From contig QNDV01000013.1 of assembly GCA_003646045.1 (NCBI GenBank), positions 1 to 13,889 of the forward strand: DNA of 13,889 nt, given 5' to 3'. Within the stretch, counting starts at the first letter, position 1. Each line of letters opens with the position of its first letter. The translations under genes were made by a program, and so were the position numbers. This document shows, piece by piece, positions 7,187 to 13,889 of the stretch. The notes under the pieces were generated by a model, which did not search any database, was not told the origin of the DNA, and worked only from the letters and a program-made list of their open reading frames with translations. Source of the DNA: a bacterium. Lineage in GTDB: Bacteria; Krumholzibacteriota; Krumholzibacteria; LZORAL124-64-63.

Positions 7187-8626
7187 CTATTCCACTTCCA
7201 TCACCAGGAAACGGAACTCGTGGGCGCGCTCGAGGTGGAATACCGCCGGGTCGCCGTAGCCGAGTTCCTTGAGGCGGGCGCGCAGACTCTTGAGGTCGTC
7301 CACGGGCCGACCGTTGAGGGAGAAGATGATGTCCCCGGGTTGGAACCGGTCACCCAGCAGGTTGGTGTCCACGGCGAGGGCCGCCACGATGACGCCGGCC
7401 TTCTGCCTGGTCTCGCCGGGCATCAGGCGCCGCGTCTCGTTGTCCAGGTCCAGGGCCAGGATGCCCAGGCGTTCCACCATGTTCCGCTCGGCGTTGATCA
7501 TGTCCAGGAAGCGGGTGTCCGGGTCGACCCGTTCGATGACCGAGACGTTCTTGGCCATGGTGCGTCCATCCCTGATGATCTCCAGGGTCACTTCGGAACC
7601 GATGGCCTTGCCGTAGGTGTTCACCTCGAACTGGCGGGCATTCTCCATCTTCTTGCCGTCCAGGCTGGTCACGATGTCGCCAGCCTTGAGGCCGGCCGTG
7701 GCCGCCGGACCGTTGGGATAGACGTCGCCCAGGATAACGCCCCACTCCACATCCAGGCCGAGGGCCTCGGCGATCCACGGGTTCAGGGTCTGGGCGTGGA
7801 GGCCCAGGACACCCCGTTTAACGCGGCCGTGGGTACGGATCTGGTTATAGACCGTGCGCACGATGTTGCTCGGCGCCGAGAAACTGAGGCCTTCGCTGCC
7901 ACCGGAATGGGACAGGATCAGGGTGTTGATGCCCACCACCTGGCCCTGGGCGTTGACCAGGGGGCCACCGCTGTTGCCGGGGTTGATCGCCACGTCGGTC
8001 TGCACGTAGATCATGGGGCTGTCCTTCTCGAGCTGGCGGGCCACCGTGCTGATCACGCCGAAACTCACCGAGTTGCTCAGACCCATGGGGCTGCCGAAAG
8101 CGAATACCATCTGTCCCTGGTGCAAATCGTCCGAATCGCCCAGTTCCAGGTGTGGCAGTCCCTCGAGATTGATCTTCAGCAGGGCCAGGTCGGTTTCCCT
8201 GTCCGTACCCAGGACCTGGGCACCCACCAGGGCGCCGCCGGTGCGCAGGATGGAGGCACCGGCTTCACCGCTGAGGGCTTCCGGCGCGATACGCACCTGC
8301 ACCCGCTTGGCGCCTTGCACCACATGGTAGTTGGTGATGATGTAGCCCTTGGGGTCGAGGATCACGCCCGACCCGGTGGCCAGCTGCTGGCCGAAGACCG
8401 CGGCACCGCTGGGCGCACCGGCCACTGCACCGAAGCTGGAGGTGTAGATCTGGACCACGGCCGGGTTGCAGGTCTCGGTCAGGTGCCGGATCTCCCGGCT
8501 GAGGGAGCCGATGCTCCACTCCTTGTCCGCGGCGTCCTCCTGGGCGCCGACTACTGCGGCGAGTCCGATCAGCAGGGCGCAGGCGGTCAGGCAGGTAACA
8601 ACAAGGCGCGAATTTCGCGGTTTCAC
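7187..8626 (-). CDS. Periplasmic HtrA/DegP-type serine protease with two PDZ domains
   Basis: The protein has 479 residues. The GTG start at 8626 is supported by GGAGG seven bases upstream and by a signal peptide directly after it (KPRNSRLVVTCLTACALLIG, ending VVGAQ). The trypsin-like S1C domain spans about residues 45-265. Its catalytic triad is complete: His101 in TNYHVV, Asp146 in RETDLALL and Ser219 in NPGNSGGPLV. The first PDZ domain is at about 268-362 (GLKAGDIVTSLDGKKM) and the second at about 385-475 (FQPGDIIFSLNGRPVDDL). DegP-type proteases degrade or refold damaged envelope proteins and form oligomers controlled by the PDZ domains. The Q-rich LA loop seen in enterobacterial DegP is short here. 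Length and order are normal. It is probably a single-gene unit with its own promoter upstream. Confidence 0.95.
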   Translation of the reverse strand: MKPRNSRLVVTCLTACALLIGLAAVVGAQEDAADKEWSIGSLSREIRHLTETCNPAVVQIYTSSFGAVAGAPSGAAVFGQQLATGSGVILDPKGYIITNYHVVQGAKRVQVRIAPEALSGEAGASILRTGGALVGAQVLGTDRETDLALLKINLEGLPHLELGDSDDLHQGQMVFAFGSPMGLSNSVSFGVISTVARQLEKDSPMIYVQTDVAINPGNSGGPLVNAQGQVVGINTLILSHSGGSEGLSFSAPSNIVRTVYNQIRTHGRVKRGVLGLHAQTLNPWIAEALGLDVEWGVILGDVYPNGPAATAGLKAGDIVTSLDGKKMENARQFEVNTYGKAIGSEVTLEIIRDGRTMAKNVSVIERVDPDTRFLDMINAERNMVERLGILALDLDNETRRLMPGETRQKAGVIVAALAVDTNLLGDRFQPGDIIFSLNGRPVDDLKSLRARLKELGYGDPAVFHLERAHEFRFLVMEVE

Positions 8627-8679
8627 GGAGAACCTCCGGGGTCGGGATGGGGGTTGGCTCGAAGCAATGAATCCTGGAT

Positions 8680-8708
8680 ATGGTACAACTTACGTTGGCC
8701 GCAGGCAA
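8680..8708 (-). promoter_or_regulatory. Candidate promoter of the HtrA gene
   Basis: On the minus strand, TTGCCT (8703-8708) and TACCAT (8680-8685) are separated by exactly 17 bases, about 55 bases before the GTG start at 8626. Each matches the sigma-70 consensus at four of six positions. The match is modest and promoters of this lineage are not known to me, so it is a candidate only. Confidence 0.3.
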
Positions 8709-8745
8709 TATCGGCGGCGCGGAAACGACACGGCTACCTGACAGG

Positions 8746-8773
8746 GCGGCCCCGGTCCGGTGACCGGGGCCGC
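8746..8773 (-). terminator. Terminator-like hairpin after the FG-GAP gene
   Basis: A perfect 11-bp stem (GCGGCCCCGGT at 8746-8756 with ACCGGGGCCGC at 8763-8773) and a 6-base loop lie 23 bases past the stop codon of the gene ending at 8797. No T run follows on the minus strand, as with the hairpin at 1974-2005. Confidence 0.6.
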
Positions 8774-8796
8774 GTTCCTGGAGCGCCATCAGCAGG

Positions 8797-11415
8797 TTAC
8801 TTGATCATCACCATGCGACCATTGAGCATCGCGCCCTCCGGCGTGGTAAGGCGATAAAGGTACGTACCTGAAGCCACCGGGCGTCCGGACCCGTCGCGGC
8901 CTTGCCAGGTGGCGGTGTACTCGCCGGCGGGCAGGTCACTGTCGACCAGGGTCCGTACGTGACGGCCGTCGATGCTGTAGATATCCAGCTTCACGTGGCC
9001 CTTGCGACCCACCGCGTAGCCGATGGTGGTGGCCGGGTTGAAGGGGTTGGGCCTGGCCCGGTCGAGGCGATTGATCGCCGCCGGCACGTCCTGTTCCGTC
9101 TCGATGTTGGACACACCCGTACTCTGGCCGATGGTCATCACGTGGTTGGGATCAAAGCCGCCGTAGTCGGAAACCGTACCGTCGGGCCAGGTGACCTCCA
9201 CGCTGTAGACGAACGTGGCGTCGCCCAGGCCGAAATGCACCGTTGAGCCGTCAGCCACGATCTGCCCCTTGCCATCGACCTGGCGCAGCAGGGACACGTC
9301 GCCCAGGGAAATCCGTACCTGTGAGCCGATGGCCAGCGGATTGGCGCTGTTGCCCATCAGGTGGACGGCCAGCCAGTTGTTGTCCCGGCCCCGCTCGTTG
9401 TTCAGCAGCACGTTGGCCGCACCGTCGCGGACCAGATACAGGTCCAGGGCGCCGTCGTTGTTCATGTCGCCGCATACCACCCGCGCGCCGGCGGTGAGGG
9501 TCTCGACGGGTCCAACCGGGACCCGCGTGAACGAACCGTCGCCGTGGCCGTACAGCAGCAGGTCGGCGTCATCTTTCCGGACCACGTACAGGTCCAGGAA
9601 GGTGTCATTGTCGAAATCGCCCCAGACCACGCTGCGGGCGGTGCCCCGGTCTTCCAGGTTTTCCCCCGGCACCCAGTTGTAGTTGTCCCAGGCACGGGCT
9701 TCCCACAAGCGGTCGGCGGTGCGGTCGTTGGCCAGGAACAGGTCGAAATCGCCGTCATTGTCGTAATCGCCCCAGGCTGCGTCGGCCGCGTTGCCGTTGT
9801 CGCCCAGGTTGGTCAGGGGGGTGATGTCGCTGAAGCCCAGGGGGGTGTTCTGCAGCATGACGTTGTCGCCGAACTCGGTCAGCACGTAAAGGTCCAGGCG
9901 TCCGTCATTGTCGATGTCGCACCACACCGCACCGCTGCTGTTGCCGCCGATCTGGGCGCCGTTGGTCGTTACCCCGAAGACGAGGTAGTCCTCGCCCATG
10001 ACGCCGTTGTACCGGTACAGGACATTGGCGGTACCACGGTTGGTGAGGTAGAGGTCCAGCAGGCCGTCCAGGTCGAAGTCCACCCAACTGGCAGACGTAA
10101 CCTCGTCCGTGGCCGTCAGTCCGAAGAGTTTGCCGGGGGTGAAACCACCGGCGCCGTCTCCCAGGTGGATGGCGCAGGGACCACCATCGCGGCCCAGGTA
10201 GTAGTCCAGGTGACCGTCGCCGTCCACGTCCTGCCAGGCCGCGGCACAGCCCGCGCCGGTGTCGGCGGCCAGCCCGGTGGCCAGGTCGGCGAAGCTGCCG
10301 GCAGTGTTGTGCAGCAACAGATCAGCCGCGCCATCATTGACGACGTGCAGGTCGCTGGCGCCATCGGCGTCGTAGTCCACCAGGCATACGGTGCGGCCCG
10401 GACCCGCGTCACCCTCGTCACCGGCCAGGGGCTGGGAGAAGGGACCGTCGCTGTAGGTGCCGGTGAAGGTGATGCTACCGTCCTCGGCCACGGTCAGGCT
10501 TTCGGGATTGGGGGTGGGAGACGTCCAGTAGGGCGCCGTGTCCCAGGTCAGGGTGTATTCGCCGGCGAAGAACATGGATACGGTGTGGTTGCCGGCGCCG
10601 CTCATGGCAAAGCCTGCAGGCCCGGACATGGTCCAGCCCGCACCCATACCCCCCGGCTCGCAGACCACGGCCACATCGGCCTTGTAGTCGGGAGCGGCCA
10701 GGCCGGCCTGCACCATCTCGTCGGTGGTGGTGCTCTGGACCAGGGCGATGATCTGCATTTCCTCCTGGGGCCAGGCGGGATCGACGGTGAAATCAACTGT
10801 GATCTGCTGGGTCTCACCCGGCGTGGTGATGGTCACCGGTACCGGCGTGGACATTTCCATCACCATGTTGGACTGGCCGTGATAACCGTCGCGGCAGACC
10901 AGGACCAGCAGTTGGTTGCCGGTGGTGGTTACGGGCAGGTCGACATCGACCTTCAGATCCACCGTCACGGTGCCGGTGGTGCCGATCACTGTGTAGAGGG
11001 CGTCCAGGAGCAGGGGGCTGGCGATGGCCCGGCGGCTGTTATAGGAAGGCTCGTAGGCGTAGAACATGGAGCCGGTAGATTGGCCACCCACATGGGGAAT
11101 AACTCCGTCGAACATAACCGAAGGCGTGCCATCGAAGCCGTATGCACCGAAACGCGCCACACCGGCGGCGATGGAGTAGGGCTCGTTCAGGTAGAAAGTC
11201 ACGCCCAGGAACGAGTCCGTGGTGGTGATGGCCTCGAGGTCGTCGATTCCGCGCACGGCGGAGGGGCAATAGGGTCAGCCATCGGTCGAGAAGAGTTCAC
11301 CCACCACCGTGCGGTCGGCGGCGTACACCCATCCCGGCTGGGCCAGCAGGCCTGCGCTGAGGACAAACAGCAGGAATCCGGCGGCGACACATGTATGGCG
11401 TGACACTTTGCTCAT
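8797..11415 (-). CDS. Candidate selenoprotein: exported thioredoxin-like/Omp28-type domain fused to FG-GAP repeats, ASPIC/UnbV and FlgD-Ig domains (in-frame TGA read as Sec)
   Basis: The frame opens at ATG 11415, with GAGAGGGA a few bases upstream, and has one internal TGA (11275-11277, residue 47). It then continues in the same frame to a stop at 8797; with Sec the product has 872 residues. Residues 1-33 are a signal peptide. Residues 34-110 look like a thioredoxin fold: VVGELFSTDG-U-PYCPSA places the TGA at the first position of a CxxC motif (C50 is the second), and GTPSVMFDG supplies the cis-Pro loop. Residues 347-675 carry about seven FG-GAP/VCBS repeats with Ca-binding DxDxDGxxD motifs (DIDNDGRLDLY, DYDNDGDFDLF). 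An ASPIC/UnbV domain (about 680-761) and a FlgD-type Ig domain with RPNPFNP (783-872) end the protein. A start at GTG 11256 would lose the signal and redox motif and lacks a ribosome binding site. A nonsense mutation is the alternative. Confidence 0.8.
11248..11262 (-). promoter_or_regulatory. Candidate bacterial SECIS stem-loop
   Basis: Starting 12 bases after the TGA codon, the mRNA can form TCCGC / CGTGC / GCGGA: a 5-bp perfect stem with a 5-base loop. The loop starts after 17 intervening bases and its second base is G. Bacterial SECIS elements lie within the coding region just after the UGA and usually have a G among the first two loop bases. The stem is short, so the match is suggestive only. 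Confidence 0.5.
11275..11277 (-). other. In-frame TGA codon proposed to encode selenocysteine
   Basis: This codon separates GELFSTDG from PYCPSAV in one continuous frame. Other genes here end in TGA (for example at 783, 5623, 6108 and 7103), so TGA is a normal stop in this genome and is not globally reassigned. A selective recoding signal would be needed. Confidence 0.7.
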
Positions 11416-11470
11416 GAAAATCCCTCTCAATTTGATTGATGAGCGGACAAACAGATCCACAACGCCAATG

Positions 11471-11499
11471 ATAATATGTTGGCACAAATACTCTAAGAA
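11471..11499 (-). promoter_or_regulatory. Candidate promoter of the candidate-selenoprotein gene
   Basis: In an AT-rich stretch between the PqqD-like gene and ATG 11415, the minus strand has TATTAT (11471-11476, five of six matches to TATAAT). It is preceded, 17 bases away, by TTCTTA (11494-11499, three of six to TTGACA). This would leave a leader of about 50 bases. The AT-rich composition stands out from the GC-rich surroundings. Confidence 0.35.
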
Positions 11500-11532
11500 G
11501 TAATCTCATGGGGAATTGGTGGGGGGTGCTGA

Positions 11533-11805
11533 TCAGGCGAGGGTAACAAGCCCCGCTTCTGCCAGGGCAGTGGCGAATTCCAGCAGGTCGCGGGTGGCGG
11601 TATCAGCCGGAACATCGTATTCCGCCACTACTTCGGCCAGTACCGAGGCCAGGTCCTGCTGACCATCCAACCGCTTCCAGATGAAAGCGCCCAGTCCGTC
11701 GAGGGAATGGGTGGTCTCCCCGTCGCCGGCCAGGATTACGTAGCCATCGCCCACCTCGCGCACGGGGCAGTTGTCGGCCGGGGTGAGTACGCTGGTCAGT
11801 TCCAT
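11533..11805 (-). CDS. PqqD-like peptide-chaperone family protein
   Basis: The protein has 90 residues from ATG 11805; AAGGA lies about 9 bases upstream, and a TTG at 11826 is a less likely start. The sequence follows the PqqD winged-helix pattern: a short beta strand region (REVGDGYVILAGDGETTHSLDGLGAFIWKRLDG), then helices (DLASVLAEVVAEYDV, TRDLLEFATALAEAGLV). PqqD-family proteins bind a peptide substrate and present it to a modifying enzyme in RiPP pathways; related proteins also occur in uncharacterised clusters with HprK-like kinases. It begins 24 bases after the kinase gene stop, so they are probably co-transcribed. No radical-SAM partner or precursor peptide is seen in the window, so its client is unknown. 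Confidence 0.85.
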   Translation of the reverse strand: MELTSVLTPADNCPVREVGDGYVILAGDGETTHSLDGLGAFIWKRLDGQQDLASVLAEVVAEYDVPADTATRDLLEFATALAEAGLVTLA

Positions 11806-11829
11806 GGAATGGTTTCCTTCCCTCAACAG

Positions 11830-12702
11830 TTACGCGGACGGCGCCAGCGAGAATCTCTCACCTATGATGTTCCAGAAACCAGGATCGGGCAACAACTCCA
11901 AACGCGCCACCGGAACCTTGTCGGTCATCCGTGCGGCCAGGTCCATCATGGTCGGTACGGTGTCGTTGTCCGGCACCTGGTCCAGCCCCACGGGGGGCAT
12001 GATTTCCGCCGCCAGGGCCATGGCTGCGGCGGCCGGTTCCACGGTGGCGAGGGCGTGGCGCGGGGCCTGTTGCAGCAGAAAGATGCCGGCCAGGGGTGCC
12101 GAACCCGGCTGCTTGTCGCGGAACGTCCCGTTGAAGGGTGTGCCCGCCAGGAGATAGCCGTCATCCGTGGGTACCACCAGGTTCATCTCGTCGCCCAGCA
12201 CGTGCCAGGCGCTGCTGTGGCGGGCGGCGGTGGTCTTGCCCGATTCCGAAGGTCCCACGAACAGGAAGCCCCGGCCATCGGCGATGACCGCCGCCGAATG
12301 GACCAGGAAACCCCCGCAACCCGCAGCCTGCCGCGCGGACGCGTGGGCCTGGTACAGCACCTGCTCGAAGATGCGCATGAGCAGGCCCTCGAGCAGGATG
12401 GCCTTGATCTTCAGCTCGCCGGTCCTGGCCCGCGCATCGTAGGTGCCGGTGATCAGCCCGTCGGCGATGTCGAAACCGCCGCCGCCGGTAAGTCGCTTGG
12501 TGGTGAGCAGGGAAGTGGGCAGGTGGGGATCGTCCCGGTGGTCGACGAATTCCAGTCCCACGTCGATAGTGGGCTCGATCCGGGCGCCCGGGCGTCCGAA
12601 CCACTTGGCCAACCCCACTGCCAGGGGCGGTTGATGACAGACCAGCCCCACGGCGGCGCCCGTCAGGTCCAGGGTGTAGACGTTGTCCCGCGGCGGTTTC
12701 AT
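11830..12702 (-). CDS. HPr-kinase-like P-loop protein (HprK-related)
   Basis: The product has 290 residues from ATG 12702. A purine-rich AGGAAAGG stands upstream, rather far from the start. The C-terminal half resembles the catalytic domain of HPr kinase/phosphorylase. Its order is HSAAVIADGRGFLFVG (His135), the P-loop GPSESGKTT (residues 150-158, Lys156), and then GDEMNLV, where Asp171-Glu172 take the place of the usual acidic pair after the P-loop. The N-terminal 100 residues have no familiar domain. Such proteins sit beside PqqD-like and nucleotidyltransferase genes in uncharacterised 'HPr-rel-A'-type systems, and HprK-like kinases phosphorylate precursor peptides in some lasso-peptide clusters. 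The substrate here is unknown. It is the middle gene of the S26 peptidase-kinase-PqqD run, 27 bases after the peptidase stop. Confidence 0.85.
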   Translation of the reverse strand: MKPPRDNVYTLDLTGAAVGLVCHQPPLAVGLAKWFGRPGARIEPTIDVGLEFVDHRDDPHLPTSLLTTKRLTGGGGFDIADGLITGTYDARARTGELKIKAILLEGLLMRIFEQVLYQAHASARQAAGCGGFLVHSAAVIADGRGFLFVGPSESGKTTAARHSSAWHVLGDEMNLVVPTDDGYLLAGTPFNGTFRDKQPGSAPLAGIFLLQQAPRHALATVEPAAAAMALAAEIMPPVGLDQVPDNDTVPTMMDLAARMTDKVPVARLELLPDPGFWNIIGERFSLAPSA

Positions 12703-12729
12703 GGTGCCTGGCCTTTCCTGATCACGATT

Positions 12730-13185
12730 TCAGTCGTCGCGCCCAAGCACGCGCCGGGCCACGGCGCGCAGGCTGTAGATCACACTCTCGCGCAAGGCTC
12801 CGCGCTGGTGCAGGGGCAGGCTGCGGCGCTCGGTGTCGGTGACGATGCGATCGACGACCAACCCGCGTACTTCCCGCCGACGGATCCAGCCGGCACCCAC
12901 GTTGCGGTCGCCCTTTTCCAGCAGCCACGAACCGGGGCCCCGGCCCAGAATCAACAGAACCCGGTGGGCGATCAGGAGCTCGTCGCGCAGAAAGACCACC
13001 ACGTCTCCCCGGCCCCAGGGCCTGCGGTCGGCCGGCGCGATGACCAGCTCGCAGCCGATGGGAATACGCGGTGCCATGCTGCCGGTGAACATGGGCAGCC
13101 GGACCGGGTCGGTGAACAGGTCCGGTGAACCGGTGAGTGCCAGCCAGCCGTCCAGGAGTTTGGCGTTGTCCGGGGGCGAGGGCAA
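12730..13185 (-). CDS. S24/S26-family (signal-peptidase-like) peptidase with Ser-His dyad and no membrane anchor
   Basis: The protein has 151 residues. The start is TTG 13185, supported by GGAGAA five bases before it. The nucleophile is Ser36 in FTGSMAPRIPIG, the classic box of signal peptidase I. GRGDVVVFLRDELLIAHRVL supplies His74 where bacterial signal peptidase I usually has Lys, as in SipW, archaeal and ER-type enzymes. LEKGDRN follows at 89-95, matching the conserved GDxN box. There is no N-terminal hydrophobic helix, so unlike ordinary signal peptidases it should be soluble or loosely attached. It is the first gene of the run with the HprK-like kinase and PqqD-like protein, and so may cut a peptide client of that system (inference). 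A basic Arg-rich C-terminus is present. Confidence 0.82.
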   Translation of the reverse strand: MPSPPDNAKLLDGWLALTGSPDLFTDPVRLPMFTGSMAPRIPIGCELVIAPADRRPWGRGDVVVFLRDELLIAHRVLLILGRGPGSWLLEKGDRNVGAGWIRRREVRGLVVDRIVTDTERRSLPLHQRGALRESVIYSLRAVARRVLGRDD

Positions 13186-13303
13186 GAGGGTTCTCCGGTA
13201 TTTCGGCGGTCCATTGCCATTACGACTGGTGCATTATCCGCGTCGGGATCATAGTATGCACGCGGCGCGGTTGCTACTGCCCATCCCGAACGGAGTCAGG
13301 CCC
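13186..13303. promoter_or_regulatory. Divergent intergenic region of the PqqD/kinase/peptidase locus
   Basis: This 118-base gap separates the leftward peptidase gene (start 13185) from the rightward nucleotidyltransferase gene (start 13304), so it must hold promoters for both if each is transcribed from here. On the minus strand GATAAT (13233-13238) fits a -10 box at five of six positions but has no convincing -35. I see no clear operator. Confidence 0.35.
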
Positions 13304-13889
13304 ATGGCGGACACGGACATCCTGCGCAACCTCCTGCGCAACCACCTGTCCGGTGGTCCGTCAGTGGACGCGCCCATGCCGCCCCGGATCGCCTCCATGC
13401 TCCGCAACCACCATCTGGAATCCGCTCTGGTTCCCGTGTTGCCCGCCGCCGCCCGTACACCCCGGTTGGACGAGGACCGCACCGTTGCCCGCCATCGCAC
13501 CGCCTGGCTGCTCATGGAACTGGAGCGCATCCTGCCTCCGTTGGCCCAGTCCGAGTGCCACCCGGTGGTCCTCAAGGGCGCCGCGTTGGCAATGGCCCAC
13601 TATCCCGATCCCCTGGATCGCTGGTTCGTTGATACCGACCTGCTGGTGCCCATGGACAGGGTGGACGCCGCCTGCTCCGCCCTCTCCGACCTGGGCTACG
13701 TGGCTCTGGACGGCGACCGTTTCGAGAGCTACTACGATCGCCATCATCTGCACCGGGTGATGGTGGGACCATCCCGCGCCGTGGTGGAGATCCATTGGAA
13801 CCTCACCATTCCCAGTTCGGTCTATCGCCACGATCCCGAGGGGGTTCGTGAACGGGCAGTGACGGTGCCGCTGGGGCGCACCATCTGCC
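13304..13889 (+). CDS. Nucleotidyltransferase-family protein, 3' end missing (partial)
   Basis: The gene opens at ATG 13304 (GGAG about 9 bases upstream) and stays open to the window edge, giving about 195 residues. The core motif is VVLKGAALAMAHY (residues 88-100), then DRWFVDTDLLVPMD, in which Asp110 and Asp112 match the paired metal-binding acids of the nucleotidyltransferase fold. VEIHWNL (161-167) supplies a third acid, Glu162. The Lys-Gly then R-x-x-x-D-x-D order fits the uncharacterised nucleotidyltransferase family PF14907, which is found with HprK-like kinases and PqqD-like proteins. It would transfer a nucleotide to a protein, peptide or small molecule; the acceptor is not known. 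It is divergent from the S26 peptidase operon and is likely part of the same system. Confidence 0.82.
   Translation, partial: MADTDILRNLLRNHLSGGPSVDAPMPPRIASMLRNHHLESALVPVLPAAARTPRLDEDRTVARHRTAWLLMELERILPPLAQSECHPVVLKGAALAMAHYPDPLDRWFVDTDLLVPMDRVDAACSALSDLGYVALDGDRFESYYDRHHLHRVMVGPSRAVVEIHWNLTIPSSVYRHDPEGVRERAVTVPLGRTIC

Noticed and set aside
7220..8857. A 545-codon open frame on the plus strand opposite HtrA.
   Set aside because: The opposite strand encodes a complete HtrA with triad and PDZ domains; this frame has no recognisable domain.
8797..10400. Spaced repeats that might suggest a CRISPR or tandem-repeat array.
   Set aside because: They encode FG-GAP repeats with DxDxDG motifs; the DNA units diverge and the spacing is not CRISPR-like.
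8797..11256. Starting the FG-GAP protein at GTG 11256, after the TGA.
   Set aside because: No ribosome binding site precedes it, it removes the signal peptide from an evidently exported protein, and it leaves a redox half-motif unexplained outside the gene.
11275..11277. Global reassignment of TGA (for example to Gly, as in Gracilibacteria).
   Set aside because: Several genes here end in TGA at sensible positions, and the GC content is high.
9361..11403. A 680-codon open frame on the plus strand.
   Set aside because: It is the shadow of the FG-GAP gene: low-complexity Val/Gly/His/Gln-rich sequence with no domain, caused by high GC content.
11478..11493. A TTGGCAC sequence that could be a sigma-54 -24 element.
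   Set aside because: The matching -12 TTGC element is missing and it faces the wrong way for the downstream gene.

Overview
The window is GC-rich, gene-dense bacterial DNA. It carries many Sec-type exported proteins: DUF11 surface proteins, and an FG-GAP/ASPIC protein ending in a FlgD-type Ig domain with the 'RPNPFNP' signature. This style is typical of FCB-superphylum candidate lineages (Krumholzibacteria, Eisenbacteria, Latescibacteria). That placement is an inference from protein style only; no rRNA or marker gene is present.

Layout. Positions 1-1784 (minus strand) hold three tandem exported DUF11-like surface proteins, the last cut by the window edge. Positions 2013-4604 (minus) encode an exported S9 prolyl-oligopeptidase-type peptidase. 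Positions 4750-7105 (plus) are a probable operon: a YihY/BrkB membrane protein, an OsmC-like thiol protein, an unrecognised two-helix membrane protein and an ExbD/TolR protein without its usual ExbB partner. A strong two-way terminator hairpin (7130-7162) separates this from a convergent periplasmic HtrA/DegP protease (7187-8626, minus). Positions 8797-11415 (minus) hold a large exported FG-GAP protein. Positions 11533-13185 (minus) are a compact operon: an S26 peptidase, an HPr-kinase-like P-loop protein and a PqqD-like protein. A divergent nucleotidyltransferase (13304 onward, plus) runs off the right edge.

The most interesting observation is in the FG-GAP gene. Its frame is interrupted by a single in-frame TGA at 11275-11277. 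The frame before the TGA supplies a ribosome binding site, an ATG, a signal peptide and the first strand of a thioredoxin fold. The same frame continues directly after it for more than 800 codons. The TGA falls at the first position of a CxxC redox motif, giving U-P-Y-C, and a small stem-loop with a G in its apical loop follows at a distance suitable for a bacterial SECIS. I therefore annotate one CDS of 872 residues as a candidate selenoprotein: an Omp28/thioredoxin-like redox domain fused to FG-GAP, ASPIC/UnbV and FlgD-Ig domains. I do not recognise this as a described selenoprotein family.

The second interesting unit is the PqqD / HprK-like kinase / S26 peptidase / nucleotidyltransferase locus. 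It resembles uncharacterised 'HPr-rel-A'-type systems; its substrate is unknown and no precursor peptide gene could be identified. The remaining genes are ordinary cell-envelope and stress functions (export, envelope proteolysis, peroxide or thiol stress).
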